Origin: Ophioderma brevispina
Taxonomy: Eukaryota > Echinodermata > Ophiuroidea > Amphilepidida > Ophiodermatidae
Direction: 5' to 3'
DNA length: 64,000 nucleotides
Assembly: GCA_023653785.1 (NCBI GenBank)
Contig: JAMKCH010005417.1
Location: 1 to 64,000 of the forward strand
Shown here one piece after another: positions 22,766 to 35,511 of this stretch. The first letter of the stretch is position 1, and the number at the start of each line of letters is the position of its first letter. The position numbers and the translations under genes were made by a program. The notes under the pieces are model-generated. The model was not told the DNA's origin. It saw only the letters and a program-made list of their open reading frames with translations, and did not search any database.

Positions 22766-23163
22766 TTTTACTAGCGACATTTACCACAACCCCTCGTCGT
22801 ACAAAACGTAGACCTTACTCAAAACTACAAATCTATGAACTGGAGAAAGAGTTCCAACTTAACATGTACCTGACGCGAGATCGACGCGCCAAACTGTCCA
22901 CAGCACTGAACTTAACTGAAAGGCAAGTCAAAATCTGGTTTCAGAATAGACGCATGAAGATGAAGAAGCTGAACGAAAGAGAAAAGAACACTCATAGTAA
23001 CGGAGACAGGAAGAAGAGTCAACAGACATCGTCGTCATCAACAAACAGTCATCAGCAACAGCAAGGAGGCGATCATCAGATTCACAGTCACCATCACCAC
23101 CATCAACAACAGCCGGCCACGCAACAGCATCAGGCACCACCAGTACTCACCGCAGATGCGTGA
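22747..23163 (+). CDS. Posterior (Abd-B class) Hox homeodomain exon 2, apparent 1-nt frameshift
   Basis: This exon encodes a sequence-specific DNA-binding transcription factor acting in the nucleus in anterior-posterior patterning. The homeodomain occupies 22795-22974, exactly 60 residues, beginning [10 protein letters not shown]. It has LEKEF in helix 1, [14 protein letters not shown] in helix 3, and the invariant W48, F49, N51 and R53. The block [11 protein letters not shown] and the KMKKLN end resemble posterior Hox proteins of the 9-13 group. The tail is rich in Ser, Gln and His (five consecutive His) and ends with TGA at 23161-23163. From the strong acceptor, the upstream frame reads [16 protein letters not shown] and then falls out of frame at CCCC (22790-22793). 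Removing one C would join it directly to RRTKRR. A single-base assembly error or a broken allele are the obvious explanations; use of the acceptor at 22766 is the alternative. Paralogue (for example Hox11/13-type) is not resolved. Confidence 0.9.
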   Translation, partial: EVLHHAVLLATFTTTPRRTKRRPYSKLQIYELEKEFQLNMYLTRDRRAKLSTALNLTERQVKIWFQNRRMKMKKLNEREKNTHSNGDRKKSQQTSSSSTNSHQQQQGGDHQIHSHHHHHQQQPATQQHQAPPVLTADA

Positions 23164-24530
23164 TGGTATGAAATGCGTTGTAAATCGAACTGAACGAACA
23201 ATTCGCGTTTGTGTTACAGTACTCTTATGTTATGGGCGAATACCTGAGTCTAAACCCACCGAACTAAATGCGTGCATGCCATGCATGTAGCGACTTTTAA
23301 CAATCACTCATATACACAGACTTGGACAAAATATCATCTCGCCTTATATGTTATACCTCTGGTTAATGCTCTATCACAGAGAAAACGATGGTGTCTCATG
23401 TTCAAACCCCGGGTTCAAACAGTTGCTTAACTGGTTTGACAGTTTTCTTCTTTATACGCGTTAACCTACACGCCGGCTGTTCATTTTCACAACATGTTAA
23501 GGATCTTTTTCTTCTGTTGTTTGTTCTACTACTAGCCTAATTGATTATACCACCGAAGATGTACAACGATGAAACCAGGACCTTTTTGGGTGTCCTTTTT
23601 GGTTAAGGGAAATTATTCGTTGTCAAGAAAAATAATTATACTTGTAAATTATTACTCAAGTCGTAACTTTTGGTGTATGACTTGCTGCTACATTTTGTTA
23701 AAATCGTATTTCAAGTATAACGCTCAGTCCAGAACTTAAAATTAAGCATTAATTGGAAGTTCATGGTGTTTTTTCGATTGGAAGTATTACAAATCTAAAT
23801 GGTGCTGACATGAAGTCGGATTTCGAATGTATATCATTCAAACGAACAGTAACCCTCCGCGAATACCATAGATTCACATGCAATTCATTCCCCGGCCAAA
23901 GTACTTTTTTTAAAACACAATAATAATCCTTGACAAATTGTAAGCCTAATAGATATTTAAGCCATATCAAACAACGCATCTTCAAATGAATTGAATAAAA
24001 TGTACAAATCAATGCCAAAACCTTGAAAAGTTGTATTTGAAGGATTATTAATACGAAGTTAATCCTCACATTATTAACGCCATTTCTATCATTATCTTCT
24101 TTTAAAACGTTTCTTTTACACATCAGATACCTTGATGCGTCATTTTAGGGTTTGTGGAAGACAAGTTGTTGGAGAAATCTCTCAATTTCTCACATGCATC
24201 TTAAAATGGGGAAATGCAGATCACTTGTAACACAGTTATCATGGTTATGTAGATCAATATCGATCAATAATATGAAAAACCACGTAGATCCACCATTTTA
24301 ACCACCCAACCCAACAGCACTAAATTGTAATACACACGCGTGGCTCAATAGAATATGTTACAGTACTGTTACGGGCGAATACCCAATCCTTCTCAATGCC
24401 TCCTTGAAGAAGCTCCATTTCACGTTAAGAGGATAATCGCTTAATAAGTAGATATTGGAAGTCTTTATTGCCTATATTAAGTTGTTCTTTTCATTCTTTG
24501 GATTTCCCAATAAAAAAATGAATAGTGATG
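23164..24530 (+). other. Probable Hox 3' UTR with candidate poly(A) signals
   Basis: AT-rich non-coding sequence directly follows the stop codon. The first canonical AATAAA is at 23994-23999, with another at 24509-24514. The phrase TTACAGTACT followed by GGGCGAATACC occurs twice (about 23215 and 24359), a short local duplication. The true transcript end cannot be chosen without RNA data. Confidence 0.35.
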
Positions 24531-25853
24531 CGTTTTGAAACGGTGCCGCTAGCAAGTGGTTTTAACTCATTGGTTTTTTTCAACTGGCGTAAGCGGTCAG
24601 AATTGGAGCCAGACAAAAACGTTCGTTAACTGGGCTATTGTGATACAGCTAAATCCGCATAATTCTATGGAGAGGTCTTATAAATCTATTTGTGTTCAAT
24701 GGTAGTTGCTTAGGTCTAATACTATGAATAAGATGTTAGGCTATGTCAAACTTGCCTTTAAGTTACCGCTAAGTGAAGTGGTAACCTTCTTTGAGGAGGA
24801 GGATGCTATTATCCTCAAGACGTTATCTGTTGACTTAATTGGAGAGAAATGTTGATGAGCAACCGGTATCTCTTCAAATGTTGATCATTTCATTATTATT
24901 CGGGTTAACGTCCGAGTTAAGTCATTTGATAGAATTGGGTAATCGTCCGTAGAATTATAGCTAGAGCCATGGGTGTCAATGAACATCGTATATAGCTGTG
25001 GTAGGTTAATAAAGGGACATTCGCATAAAAAAGTGGTCAGTGAATAGTATTGAAACTACTAAAATGTCAGATTTGAAAGAAATCACATTAATTGTATGTA
25101 GGAGTCTGAGAATTGTGAAACAGTATCGCAAAAGTATACAAAAGGCTTCGTCTTTGTCAAAATAATGTAACCTTTAATTCAAGGGGAAAATGAGGACAAC
25201 TGCTTCAAGATCACATCAACTTGATCAAGATCTAGTAGTGTGTTTCAAACCTTGAAAATGCATCCGTCATCATCTTTAAGGACATCATCTAAGACATTAT
25301 TTACAGTGCGTGGTTTAACGCTTTATGGTACATTGGCTGTCTTTATCCGTTAAGGTGTCCTCTGTTTTTCAAAACGTGCACTGTTGTTGTCTTTATTAAA
25401 GCTTTTAATCCATAATCATTATTCTCATGATTTATGGATTAAAATATTTGAATTGAACAAAAGAAGGCAATTCAGAAACCTTCAGAAGAGATTAACCGTT
25501 TCCCCGTTCATAACATTTAACACATGCGAATACGATGTTGCTATGAGAAGAAAAACTGTGTAAGATATTGATATTTTATTCTTCATATAAGCCAAGTGAA
25601 CAATTATGTCAATGGTTCAGGGATCTTGATAGAATGCACCTTTTCTTATGAAATGCCCAGATTCTGCCAAAAACGGTGATGTTCTGAAAATTGCTCAATG
25701 AATCTCACACTCACAGGACATACTTCATCCCTACCGCACCATCCCCTTGGATGTAAAACTGGTTTATAGAGTTATAGACTGTCCTGTTCCGTTCTAAAAT
25801 TCTTATTTCGTTGTACAGCGCATTGAGTAGATATAACGACACATTTTCTTTAT

Positions 25854-26207
25854 TTAAAGACACTATCAGTGATTTGCTAAATCAGCAAATCGAAAAAATC
25901 ATCAAAAATCAGATTTTTGCATGTACGTAACAAGTACAGGTATCCTAACATACCCTGCAAATGATAAGACCAGAAGCAACCTAATAAGGACATAATCAGA
26001 GATTTTAGTCATTACTGTCCGAACGGACACTTACTACAACACATAATTGAATGGAGAATCGTATCTTGGAACACTGCCGTTTTCTTCCTTTTCTGTTAAT
26101 TCTACAGCTGTAAAAGGTAATTATGAGAATTCTACAGACTTATCCTTCACTTTGAAGCTATTCCTGCAAATTTCAAATATTTTTCAAATCGCTGATAGTG
26201 TCTTTAA
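25854..26207 (+). mobile_element. TTAA-ended MITE (CACTATCAG family), copy 2
   Basis: 354 bp with 22-bp inverted ends, one mismatch: TTAAAGACACTATCAGTG at left and CTGATAGTGTCTTTAA at right. The inside is the reverse complement of the 9.4-kb copy. A further end-like piece, GGCACTTTGATAGTGACTTTAA-like, sits at about 26380-26402. Confidence 0.8.
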
Positions 26208-26604
26208 TTTGGATCAATACCCAATGTTTTCAATTAATATTATATATGCAATGTATTATACTTTGTCGAGAAAAGGTTGAAGCATGGCATAATTCCCTCC
26301 AAAATCGCCTCATAATTTTGGAGAAACTTAGGCAAAATTCTCTCTCTATTCATAGGTTTATCCGATGAACCTCAAATGGTAAAGGCACTTTGATAGTGAC
26401 TTTAACTATTTTACATTTAGAGAGTAAGCTGCAACAAGTACACCGTCGGAATACGAAGTGATTTCGTCAGAAGTGACATCCGGAACATGAAGTCATAGCC
26501 AATTCTGATTACTTTGTACCCTGGCGGCGTACTCGTTGAAACTTACATTCATATTACCATTCTACTGATTTCCGTCCTTTCTAAATATAATTCGTAAGAA
26601 TAGA

Positions 26605-26700
26605 ACAAATTTCACTCCAAAAGAGTGAAATTTCACTCGATAATGATTGCCTATAATGATTACTCTTCATAAGCAGCTGATAAGATTGATCACTTTAGGA
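26605..26700. repeat. MITE family 2 (TTTCACTCGATAAGGATT type), fragment
   Basis: It carries GAGTGAAATTTCACTCGATA followed by GATTGCCTATAATGATTACT, like the copies at 33.5 and 35.5 kb. Confidence 0.5.
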
Positions 26701-26964
26701 AATTCTTATGCTTACCGAGGGAATTAGGGTGAATTTTATGAATCCACTCCTAAGCTTAGTAAAGTATTTAAGATCATGCCTCAAAACAAATGTTAAGGCG
26801 TTTCCTATTTTTTGTGTCTGCATGGCATGTTGAGTTTTGATCAGAAAAGACATCTTAAGACACATTCTTTCGCTTTAAAAAACCAGCGTGCTCTGGGACA
26901 CATGGTACATAGCTGAGCCTATACAAGTTTTTCCCGTGAAAACATGGTTAAATCCACCGATCAT

Positions 26965-26984
26965 GGAGTTATTATAATAACTCC
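26965..26984. repeat. Perfect 20-bp palindrome
   Basis: GGAGTTATTATAATAACTCC reads the same on both strands. Confidence 0.85.
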
Positions 26985-27788
26985 CTGGTTAAATGATATG
27001 AATACGAAAAAAATATGAAAGAATGTTTCTTACAAGATATTGTTTATAGCAAGACATTGTTTATGTTTCTTGGCAGGATGTCTTGGGCATGATATTGTCA
27101 ATGCCTTTACCTGTTTAATGTATACTGTGCAAGGTATTAAATGTTTTGTATCACATTAACCGTCTTCTCTCAAACATAGAATACTTCACATGCTATAGTG
27201 TTTGCGTGCGTGTATAGGCCTATATAATGTGAATAATAGGCTAGCCCAACAGGGTCAATGACAGATCGAAAAATAGGATCAAACGGTAGTGTTAGGTCCT
27301 AAGAAGAGCGCCGATGGGCCAATCAATTAGATCATTGCTAATCATGGCTGCTTAGAGAACGGATACAAAGGAAAATAAAAACAAATGAGCAGGAGATAAA
27401 ATGTCAAGGAAATATGCATGACATAAAGAACAGAAAAGCCCATATACACGAGAATAGCATAAAACTGCTAATACTAGATATCTGGAAGTAACCCTGACGG
27501 AACAACCAAGTAGACCCGTCAACTGTTCGCTCGCTAAGCCAGAAAGAAACGCCACCTGGCAGGGCGTGCCGTTCATTCACACTATAGTTATGCTAGAAGC
27601 TGAGGCTAGAAGGCCATACCTAAAATGCAGGCCATCATGCCACCATCCCCCGACCGCGGGCAATATCAATACTCTCAACTACGAGTCCACCAGGATTGGA
27701 AGAAGTCCGATTTTGGAAGACTTGACGGGTTGGAGGTATTGGAATTTAGGAAAAATTCTTCATGTAGGAGAAGGAAGGTGTTCATGCG

Positions 27789-27931
27789 CGGTTTGGCCAT
27801 TTAGTGACCCAAAAGAATTTAGTAGCCTTTACGGATAAAGTGCTTGGGACGCTGCATTTTATTCCGTAAAGCCTCGGACTGCTGAATTCATCAGGATCAC
27901 CAGGAAGTAGAATCACTAAATGGCCCAACCG
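27789..27931. mobile_element. Short TIR element flanked by 9-bp direct repeats
   Basis: Left end CGGTTTGGCCATTTAGTGA and the reverse complement of the right end CGGTTGGGCCATTTAGTGA match at 18 of 19 positions. GTTCATGCG occurs directly before (27780-27788) and after (27932-27940), the mark of a target-site duplication. At 143 bp it is a non-autonomous DNA transposon. A 9-bp duplication is typical of Mutator-like elements, though 8 bp cannot be excluded. Confidence 0.8.
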
Positions 27932-29363
27932 GTTCATGCGTGCGGCTCTAAGAACTGAACCCCTCAGCTTTGCCAAGGGGATGTGTCTGGACGTTTGAGT
28001 CTATTAAGACTGAGTCTGTGAGATTGTTCCACGAGGGAACTGTAATGCATTGTGAATGAATCTTCGGGTTCAATTTATTGCTTGTGTACTTTAATATGCT
28101 TTACAATTGCATTTAAATTACTGAATTTTGCAAGTTGCAACCAACATTTCATTCCCGCATTTTATCGAATTTCTGCTAAAAAATATTGCAATCTTTATGG
28201 ACTGATCTAAAGTCACACTGGTCAATGACGGTTTTAATAAAAATTGAGATATAATTGGCCGCAATATGGTGATAAAAACAATAAAAGCGTAAGGAATTTA
28301 TCGTTTTAAAGGCTCATAACTTTTGCAATTAGGTATAATATGCAAGTAAAATCGAATTTTCATCATTTGAAAGTTTAATTTCTGTACAGCGTCCTGATAA
28401 TAACTGAATTTTCATAATTGCCGAGATTGACCTGAATTGATAGACCGGGTAACATATATTTCGGTATTTTATTACACCTTATTCAGTTTAGAGCGTTTTG
28501 CCTACATAACAGTAATTGTTTATCTTTGATGAGAAGTGCGGAATGCATTCCTGTTTGGTGGTTCAGTATAACAGTCCTTATAGGTGACATTGTTTTTGAG
28601 TCGCTCACGTTTATTTTATACGAAAATATTTTGTTGTTTCCGCTGATTCAGGAAAACCCGAAGCACTTGTCTAAATCGCCATAAAATCAGATCCTATATA
28701 AATTAAATGTAGAATATGCATGTAATTTTAGTTAAACTCCAACTTGTCATCAATTGCTATAAAAATGGCTTTTAGCAATGTTTACTCTTAATTTTGCAGT
28801 CTGACCTGTGCAACTTCTGTTACAAGAGGTGGGTTTAATTTCTGTCAAGATTTTATAGAACAAGCACAGAATACCAAAAAGTGCTTTGCTTTATTTCAGG
28901 GTTGAAGTTTTGCACTATATTAAGTCTCACGACTCGTTCTTTAAACGAATGTTCTTATAATTAAAGTTCAACTAAACATGTTAATTGTTTTGTCTTTCAT
29001 GTTAAGATTCGGTATATTTGTGTTGAAGAAAAAAGTGTTAAAGGCAACTTCGAACCTTACATAATCGGGTCTCATATCTCTTCTTTAAACCCGGACCCTT
29101 CTTTTAACTGCTTAGATGCGCATCGATTCACCTGTTGAGAGTGACACAAACAAATAGATAAACATTCATCACGACAATATCACGATAAAAAGTCATCGCT
29201 GGTAGAAGATTGCTAACTTGGTTTGATAGTATCTTTAAGTATAATGATGCATGATGATAGATATTCGGTGTAAAGAAAAATAGGGACACAGACGTATCGT
29301 TGATCGTTTATCTGATTCAAGTTGGGTCATAAAACTCGTAGATGACTCGTTATCCTTACAGAC

Positions 29364-29633
29364 TTGTATAGCCAGATATCCATCATTTTGTGGGGTGTCC
29401 AGATTCATTTCGTTTTGCATTACGATAGTGAGTTTGAGGTATCACTGATATCACGAACAACACGTGCAACACTCGATTTTCCCATGACAAAACTCCCTTC
29501 AAACTTTAGAACAACGCTTGAAGCCAACAATGACCTTAACATTATAGTTCACTTTCGTGGAGAGACGATATTTCTCAGTGAAATGGGAAAGGACGTATGT
29601 TATTTGACAGATATTGCGGTGGATCCGACGTGA
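29364..29633 (+). CDS. Unrecognised open frame (89 codons), possibly chance
   Basis: An open frame from ATG to TGA. The second half has balanced, hydrophilic composition (for example RTTRATLDFPMTKLPSNF and GETIFLSEMGKDVCYL), unlike the low-complexity chance frames around it. No family, signal peptide or membrane segment is recognised, and no splice sites are convincing. It could be a lone exon, a remnant of a mobile element or chance. Confidence 0.15.
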   Translation: MYSQISIILWGVQIHFVLHYDSEFEVSLISRTTRATLDFPMTKLPSNFRTTLEANNDLNIIVHFRGETIFLSEMGKDVCYLTDIAVDPT

Positions 29634-30065
29634 AGTATGTCGTGCTATAGAATGGATTGATTCCTGTAAGTTTATATCGCAGATCTTGGAAATAGATCTA
29701 ATACAAATTACTGTTTTGGGGTCCCCTGTAATATATCTTTATGTCGCTGGAACAGTACGGAATCTATCTTCCGGCTTCCCCATAACTTTGTACGATAGGG
29801 GATCCATCTTCCCTATAGCTTAACTTATAAGTCTTTTACTGATTCACTCTTCTAAACCATTTTGGTCTTTATCCGGCCAGTATCTATATCGCACAGGGGG
29901 GGGGGAATCGCGTGGAATGCCATCATTGTTTAAAGAAACAGATGTCAAATAAACACGTTTGTATATTAAAACCAGTGTGATCTTTGTATGTACCAGTGGT
30001 CTTTGTGTGTAGGAGGTCGACCCCTAAAGGCCTACTATTTTTCTGTATTTTAATGGACCCTATCA

Positions 30066-30264
30066 AATTAGTGATCTCCAAAACCAAACACAAATACGCG
30101 GTTCCAGGGTTTGTTTTCCGGAAGTCGACTTGTACATAAATGTCCCCATATAGGCGTATATTGCGTATCTATGATTGTGCAACCCCGTTGTAACGTATTT
30201 TGGTACAAATTGTCTTCTGGAAAACAAACCCTGGATCCGCGTATTCCCAAAGTCTACACTAATT
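30066..30264. mobile_element. Fold-back element (about 200 bp)
   Basis: It begins AATTAGTGATC and ends ACACTAATT. The arms share AATACGCGG, TCCAGGGTTTGTTTTCC and TTGTAC in inverted order, leaving a short central loop. Confidence 0.65.
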
Positions 30265-30873
30265 AAAACGCGTGTATTCTTTGTTTCCGATCCTTGAATA
30301 ACTATATCGATTTGATGAATATAATGTCTTCCATGAATATCGTGAGATATGAATTCAAAACCAAAGCAGTGAGACAGATTTTTATATGCCTTTATTACAC
30401 GGTAGATTTTCAAATGATCTTAAAGGGACTCGCGACTTTTGGGGAGGAATAGAGACATTGAATTAAGCTTCTATTTGAAAAAAAATCTATGAACTCGTTG
30501 AACAACGATGAAATGTAAAGATAATAATCATACAAAAATATAGCACCTCCCTCATGCATGTCGAAAATTTGACATTTTAAAAATACCGTGCACGCTTTGC
30601 ACCGACTCGCTTGACTAGCACACTTCCGTGATACTTTATATGATGTAATCATAATTGTTTTAAAACAGAGCCTCGATCGTGGCTTGCTAAAAGTTAAAAA
30701 ATATGAAAATGTTTGTTGCTTTAATAAAATACCACTGCATTGACAACATATTAGCTATACGGTCATTGCGGTGTCCCAGGCATGTCTTGTTTAGGAGCAT
30801 TAATATCTGCTTTTCACATAATCATGCCTCATTTGGAGACACTTTTTTGTCTCACGATTGTCTCCAAATAGAC

Positions 30874-31010
30874 GTTTCACATAGAAGTCCCATGGATGCA
30901 AATGAGGTATTGCCATTTATTCCGTCAAGCGCTATTGCACAACGTCATACAGCGCACGACGGAATCAATTGTAATACCTCATTTGCATCCATGGGACTTC
31001 AATATGAAAC
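30874..31010. repeat. Long hairpin with perfect 28-bp arms containing ATGCAAAT
   Basis: GAAGTCCCATGGATGCAAAT onward (30884-30911) is exactly reverse-complementary to 30973-31000. Complementarity continues outward (GTTTCA/TGAAAC) and inward (ATTCCGTC/GACGGAAT) with mismatches. Each arm holds the octamer ATGCAAAT. A smaller hairpin with TTTGGAGACA arms lies just upstream (30833-30869). Confidence 0.85.
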
Positions 31011-33520
31011 ATCTTCCCATAATTCGGGGTTAAATTTACTCAACTTATAATAATATTGATAAAGACCTGTCGCGGACCTGATTTAATTATATACCACCCA
31101 TCGATATCACGTGGACAGTACTTTACATATGAAAAGATATGTCCGTAGAAATTTTTTTTTTAAATTTATGTTTTAAATGAAGAAAAGGGGCAACAGAGAG
31201 CGTGAAAAGATGAAACTAAAAAAAATGTCTGCCGCTTAGAACAAAAGTGCGTAGCCATACACGTGGAAGTCACGTAAATTAATTGTATAGATTTTCAGAA
31301 TACCTTTATCCACATACAATGATTTCTTTAGCCCATGTTCGATGCCATGTTTTTATTTCCTCACGCTCCCGTTGACCTCTTCAATGAGTTCACTACTCCC
31401 CAAGACGTGACTTTTCCATGTTTTTGACGGAATATTTCTGAAAATACAAGCAAGTTACGCCTCGTATTGGAGTTGCGTGAAACAAAACCAGCAATGGGCT
31501 ATAATTCTTAAGATTTTCCCCCTCTTCTTCTAATTTACTGTTTATTTCGATCGGGTACGGCAGCTGCGTTGAAGGTAAATACGTAACCCACAAGTCATAA
31601 ATCAGGGAGTTTTGATATGGTATATGTTTACATAAATATTGTATGGTATGTAAAGTTGAATATCATTTCATTAAAACGGTGTTTCTAAACATGATAAAAA
31701 GTTTCAGGGTGTTTTCCAGATAACAACTTGTAACTCGTTATGGAATGTATGTAACATTCAATGATGTCGCTTTGTTAGCCAATACTCTTAAAAATAGTGG
31801 TGCATAGAACTTTTTTCGGTAAATAGAACCATCATGTGAAAAGTTCGAATCAGAACAAAATAATTACTGTCTCTTTGAAGACCCATTTAGGGTTCACAAA
31901 CATTTGGTTAATTAGAAATCCAGTTAGAATAGCTTGGAACAATTGAATGTAAATTGGAAGTGACCAGATTTATTCAAATATAGAAATAATTTGATTCCGA
32001 TTCGTTGGCCAGTAGGTATCGAAATGATTTTTTAAAGTGTGCTATACACATAAAATAAATATTTTATAACATTAATAATGTTTTAAGTAAGTGAAAACTG
32101 TTCACATTCTAATAAATCGTACGTCAGCATTTTTGCTTGGTCATGTTGGTCTAAACGTTACAGGCCTATATTATTAATGAATGTCATGTTATTCTTTTCT
32201 ATTTTGAGAAAAAAGTACTAGAAACACCTTGTTCAATATAGTTGTTTTCTACACATCATGCAGCATTTTTTAATATATGTTCACTTGTGATTCTTCATCG
32301 GTGGAGGTGTTGACGGTATTATTGTTTATTGTGTCTCTTTTGTAATTATTATATGATGTATATTTGATGATTGAAACAAAGAATAAATTGCTATTATTAC
32401 CCTAATATTTTGACTCCCTCCGTGAAATTATTTGATGTCTTCAACACCAGCACACGACAGATTGATTGCCAAGGGTCGTGCATTGTCTGTATATATACGT
32501 CTTTGGTAACTGCACAGAGTGCAAATATGTGCGCTTTCGAAACACCTCAATTGAGCGTTTAGGGATCAAACGGCCCCAATCTAAACACCTATTTGTCAAT
32601 ACTTTCTGAATATGTTTAATTCTGAGGCACTTTAAGGTACTATCCTACAAATAGAGCACGAGTCTAGTAAAACAAAGGAATTCTATGATTTTTCACTATT
32701 TTATTGTAGTTTATCACTTGCCTAATTATTTGCATGCTTTTTCATGCATTCTGTCATCTAGCTAATTAGCATAATTAATTAACGAACCAAAAACAAGGGA
32801 ATTTTCAAACAAAAATATCTCAGTAAGTATAGCACCTACCATGGTCATTTATACATAAAATTAAAGCTTTCAACAGCTAAAATCCAATGACATTTCAGCA
32901 AATAAAATGACATCCTACAAAAACCTAAAATTATGAGATTTTTTAAGCAGCTTTAAGGCAAAGAGGGGGCTAAAGCCCTAGGAATGTAGGGTGGAAATGG
33001 CTTTCAGGAATGCCATTGTATTTCTATAACAATGCTGATTATTTTGGTACAAAAATGATGAAAATCCATTGAGAAATAATGAAACTGTGTTTTTTGAAGA
33101 TTGTGCGTCAAACCAAAGTGAAAATTTGAGAAAATACTTTTTAAAGTTAAATTAATATGGATTTTAGCTTAATTAATGATTATTAATCAATAAATTAATG
33201 TTCATTTTCCTTATACTTTCTTTGTTAAAGTACATTAAATAGCTATACATAAACAAACAACAGAAGATTTAGGACAGTTTTATACAAAAACATGTAAAAT
33301 TTACACAAGAAATTTTATAAGAACTGTTCGAGAATGGCCATGCAAAACAATAAAATGCATAAGAATATAAAATAAAGAAAAGCAAGAAATTAATCGCTTT
33401 TGTACAAACATTGTTGCACAAAACTTGGCGTAACTTTTTCAGTCTCTCCAATGACAGTGTACATTGTAGTTTGTGGAAGAATAGAACGTGTTAAGCAATT
33501 AAACATATTTAGAGAAGAAA

Positions 33521-33680
33521 GAGTAATATTTCACTCCTAAAGAGTGAAGTATCACTCGATAAGGATTACTTACAGTGCTCACTCTTATATTAAGAGTGAT
33601 CACTGTATGAGGTAATTCTTAGCTTGTGATATTTCACTCTTTTGGGTGATTTCCACTCTTTTGGAGTGAAAATTGTCTCT
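33521..33680. repeat. MITE family 2, copy
   Basis: It contains TATCACTCGATAAGGATTAC, the near-palindrome AGTGCTCACTCTTATATTAAGAGTGATCACT (shown here only by its ends AGTGCTCACT and AGAGTGATCACT), and GAGTGAAA words. It resembles 35.5 and 53.1 kb. Confidence 0.55.
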
Positions 33681-35511
33681 GTTGGAGAGTGCGGGACTTT
33701 CAGCTCTTTTTGTGTCGTCTGCGAAGCAGGGAGCACTTTGCTTTGGTAGTGTCTGTGTATCTGTCTGTGGGCAACAGTGTTAACCTTTAAATCTAAAGAT
33801 AATTTCCCCCAGTTTCCATATATATACGTGCGCACATTTTCGTGGCACTTGAATGTAGTTTTACCCCTTTCATTAGTGGGGCTAAAGGTCGTCTAGAGGT
33901 CATTAGAGGTCATGGTCAAAAATGGTCCGAATTATGAAATTGCTTGGTGTATCCACATTATGTCAATCAATTTCATGACACTTTGATACAATGGTTCTAA
34001 TTGGGTAGTGTCCCACGAGTTAGTAATTTCATTTTACCTTTGTCCCCATTCACAAACTGCGACGGTATAGACAACACATGCGTTCGATGAAAGTTTTATT
34101 TTTTTATAAGTGTATGTCTTAGATCATTTCTCTTTAAACAAGTTCAAAACAAAAAGTTATATCTTCTACATTTTTCAAGACATGTTCAAATGCCATGTCA
34201 GCTGAGACACTGTTTGCAATATGGCTTTAACAGAATAAGCCCGTTCATAGACCTCAATGTGATCATCAACCCGGGGATAGGCTAATGTGGGCGGACGTGT
34301 CGCCTGAACAGATAAATATTTTAAGGCATGCAGTGATAAACATTCGAACATTTGTTGTCGTTTTTCTTGATATCTGAAGCCAAATTTGACGAATTGTCAG
34401 CGCAACAGATTTTTTTGAGAAAATAAGTTTGCATTTGTTCAAAATTATCGAACCATTAGGCTCTCAGAATTAGCTGTTACTTTACCTACTCTTATAAAGA
34501 AAGTAAAATTTTGCGGAAAATGTATAGAAAACTGTACTTACATGCGATGACCGTCATTATTAAATTATTTTGTAAATTCACGGGATTTTCTATGCATTTG
34601 CAGGAAATCTTCTGGAAAATGAATTGCAGCTTTTTAAATATACATAAAGTCCCGTAAATTTACAGAAAATTAGCTAAAATATATAATTTCAAATGTAAGG
34701 TTTTTAGTTCTGTACATTTTCAGTGACATCACGATTTTTTTTCAAATTTACGACATTCTGTAAAATTACAGTGATTGCCATTAATCACTTTTCAGACTGG
34801 GAAATGCGTGTTTAGGTTCAGTGTATCACTTTTTTTTTAAATTGTAAAATATTAAATATCTAATATTGAGTGTTAAAAATGGTATTTATTTTCTTCGACC
34901 ATTTATATAAACATTAAAAAAGGTCAAAAACCAACTCGATTATTCCGCTGATAATTAAATAAGCGCAATGCGATTTTACACGTAAACGTAAATGAGTCTG
35001 AAATACTTTGGCATGTTTAGAATGAACAATTGTTATTTTGAGGTTAGAAAGTGTTTTTGTAAAGAATCAAACGCTTTTTGGTCAGTATAAATGCAAATTT
35101 TGCTTAGATTTATACAATGAATTATAACACTATATATGCGTTTATTTATATGCCTTTATGTAGGAAGCGTTGCATACGATTAACACTAAGCGGCGTTTAT
35201 AAACGTATTTTATCATAATTTTAAATGATTTAAACACGTTATTATTACCAATATGAACATATTAAAGTGTTCATAATCATTATCACAAGCACTTCTATAA
35301 TACACCGTTAGTTGTAGATGCAACGTCTACCATATTTGTACAAGTTAAGTATAAAAATAAACGCTTTGAATAATTCATTAAGTGTTACAGAATAATAGCA
35401 TATTTTTTCATCTTTATAGGTGTTTATATGGGTGTATTGTTTCATCCATTGACATATTGACTTTGCCCAATCTCGCAATAAGTCCTATTTAAGCTTAAAA
35501 TATCTAATTTA

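Larger units (their letters stand above)
27941..33520. other. Intergenic, sparse features
   Basis: Apart from the fold-back elements at 30.1 and 30.9 kb and the weak open frame at 29.4 kb, AT-rich sequence with no supportable gene. Confidence 0.4.

Noticed and set aside
23384..23430. tRNA-like GGGTTCAAAC near the Hox 3' UTR
   Set aside because: A B-box-like word without an A box or stems.
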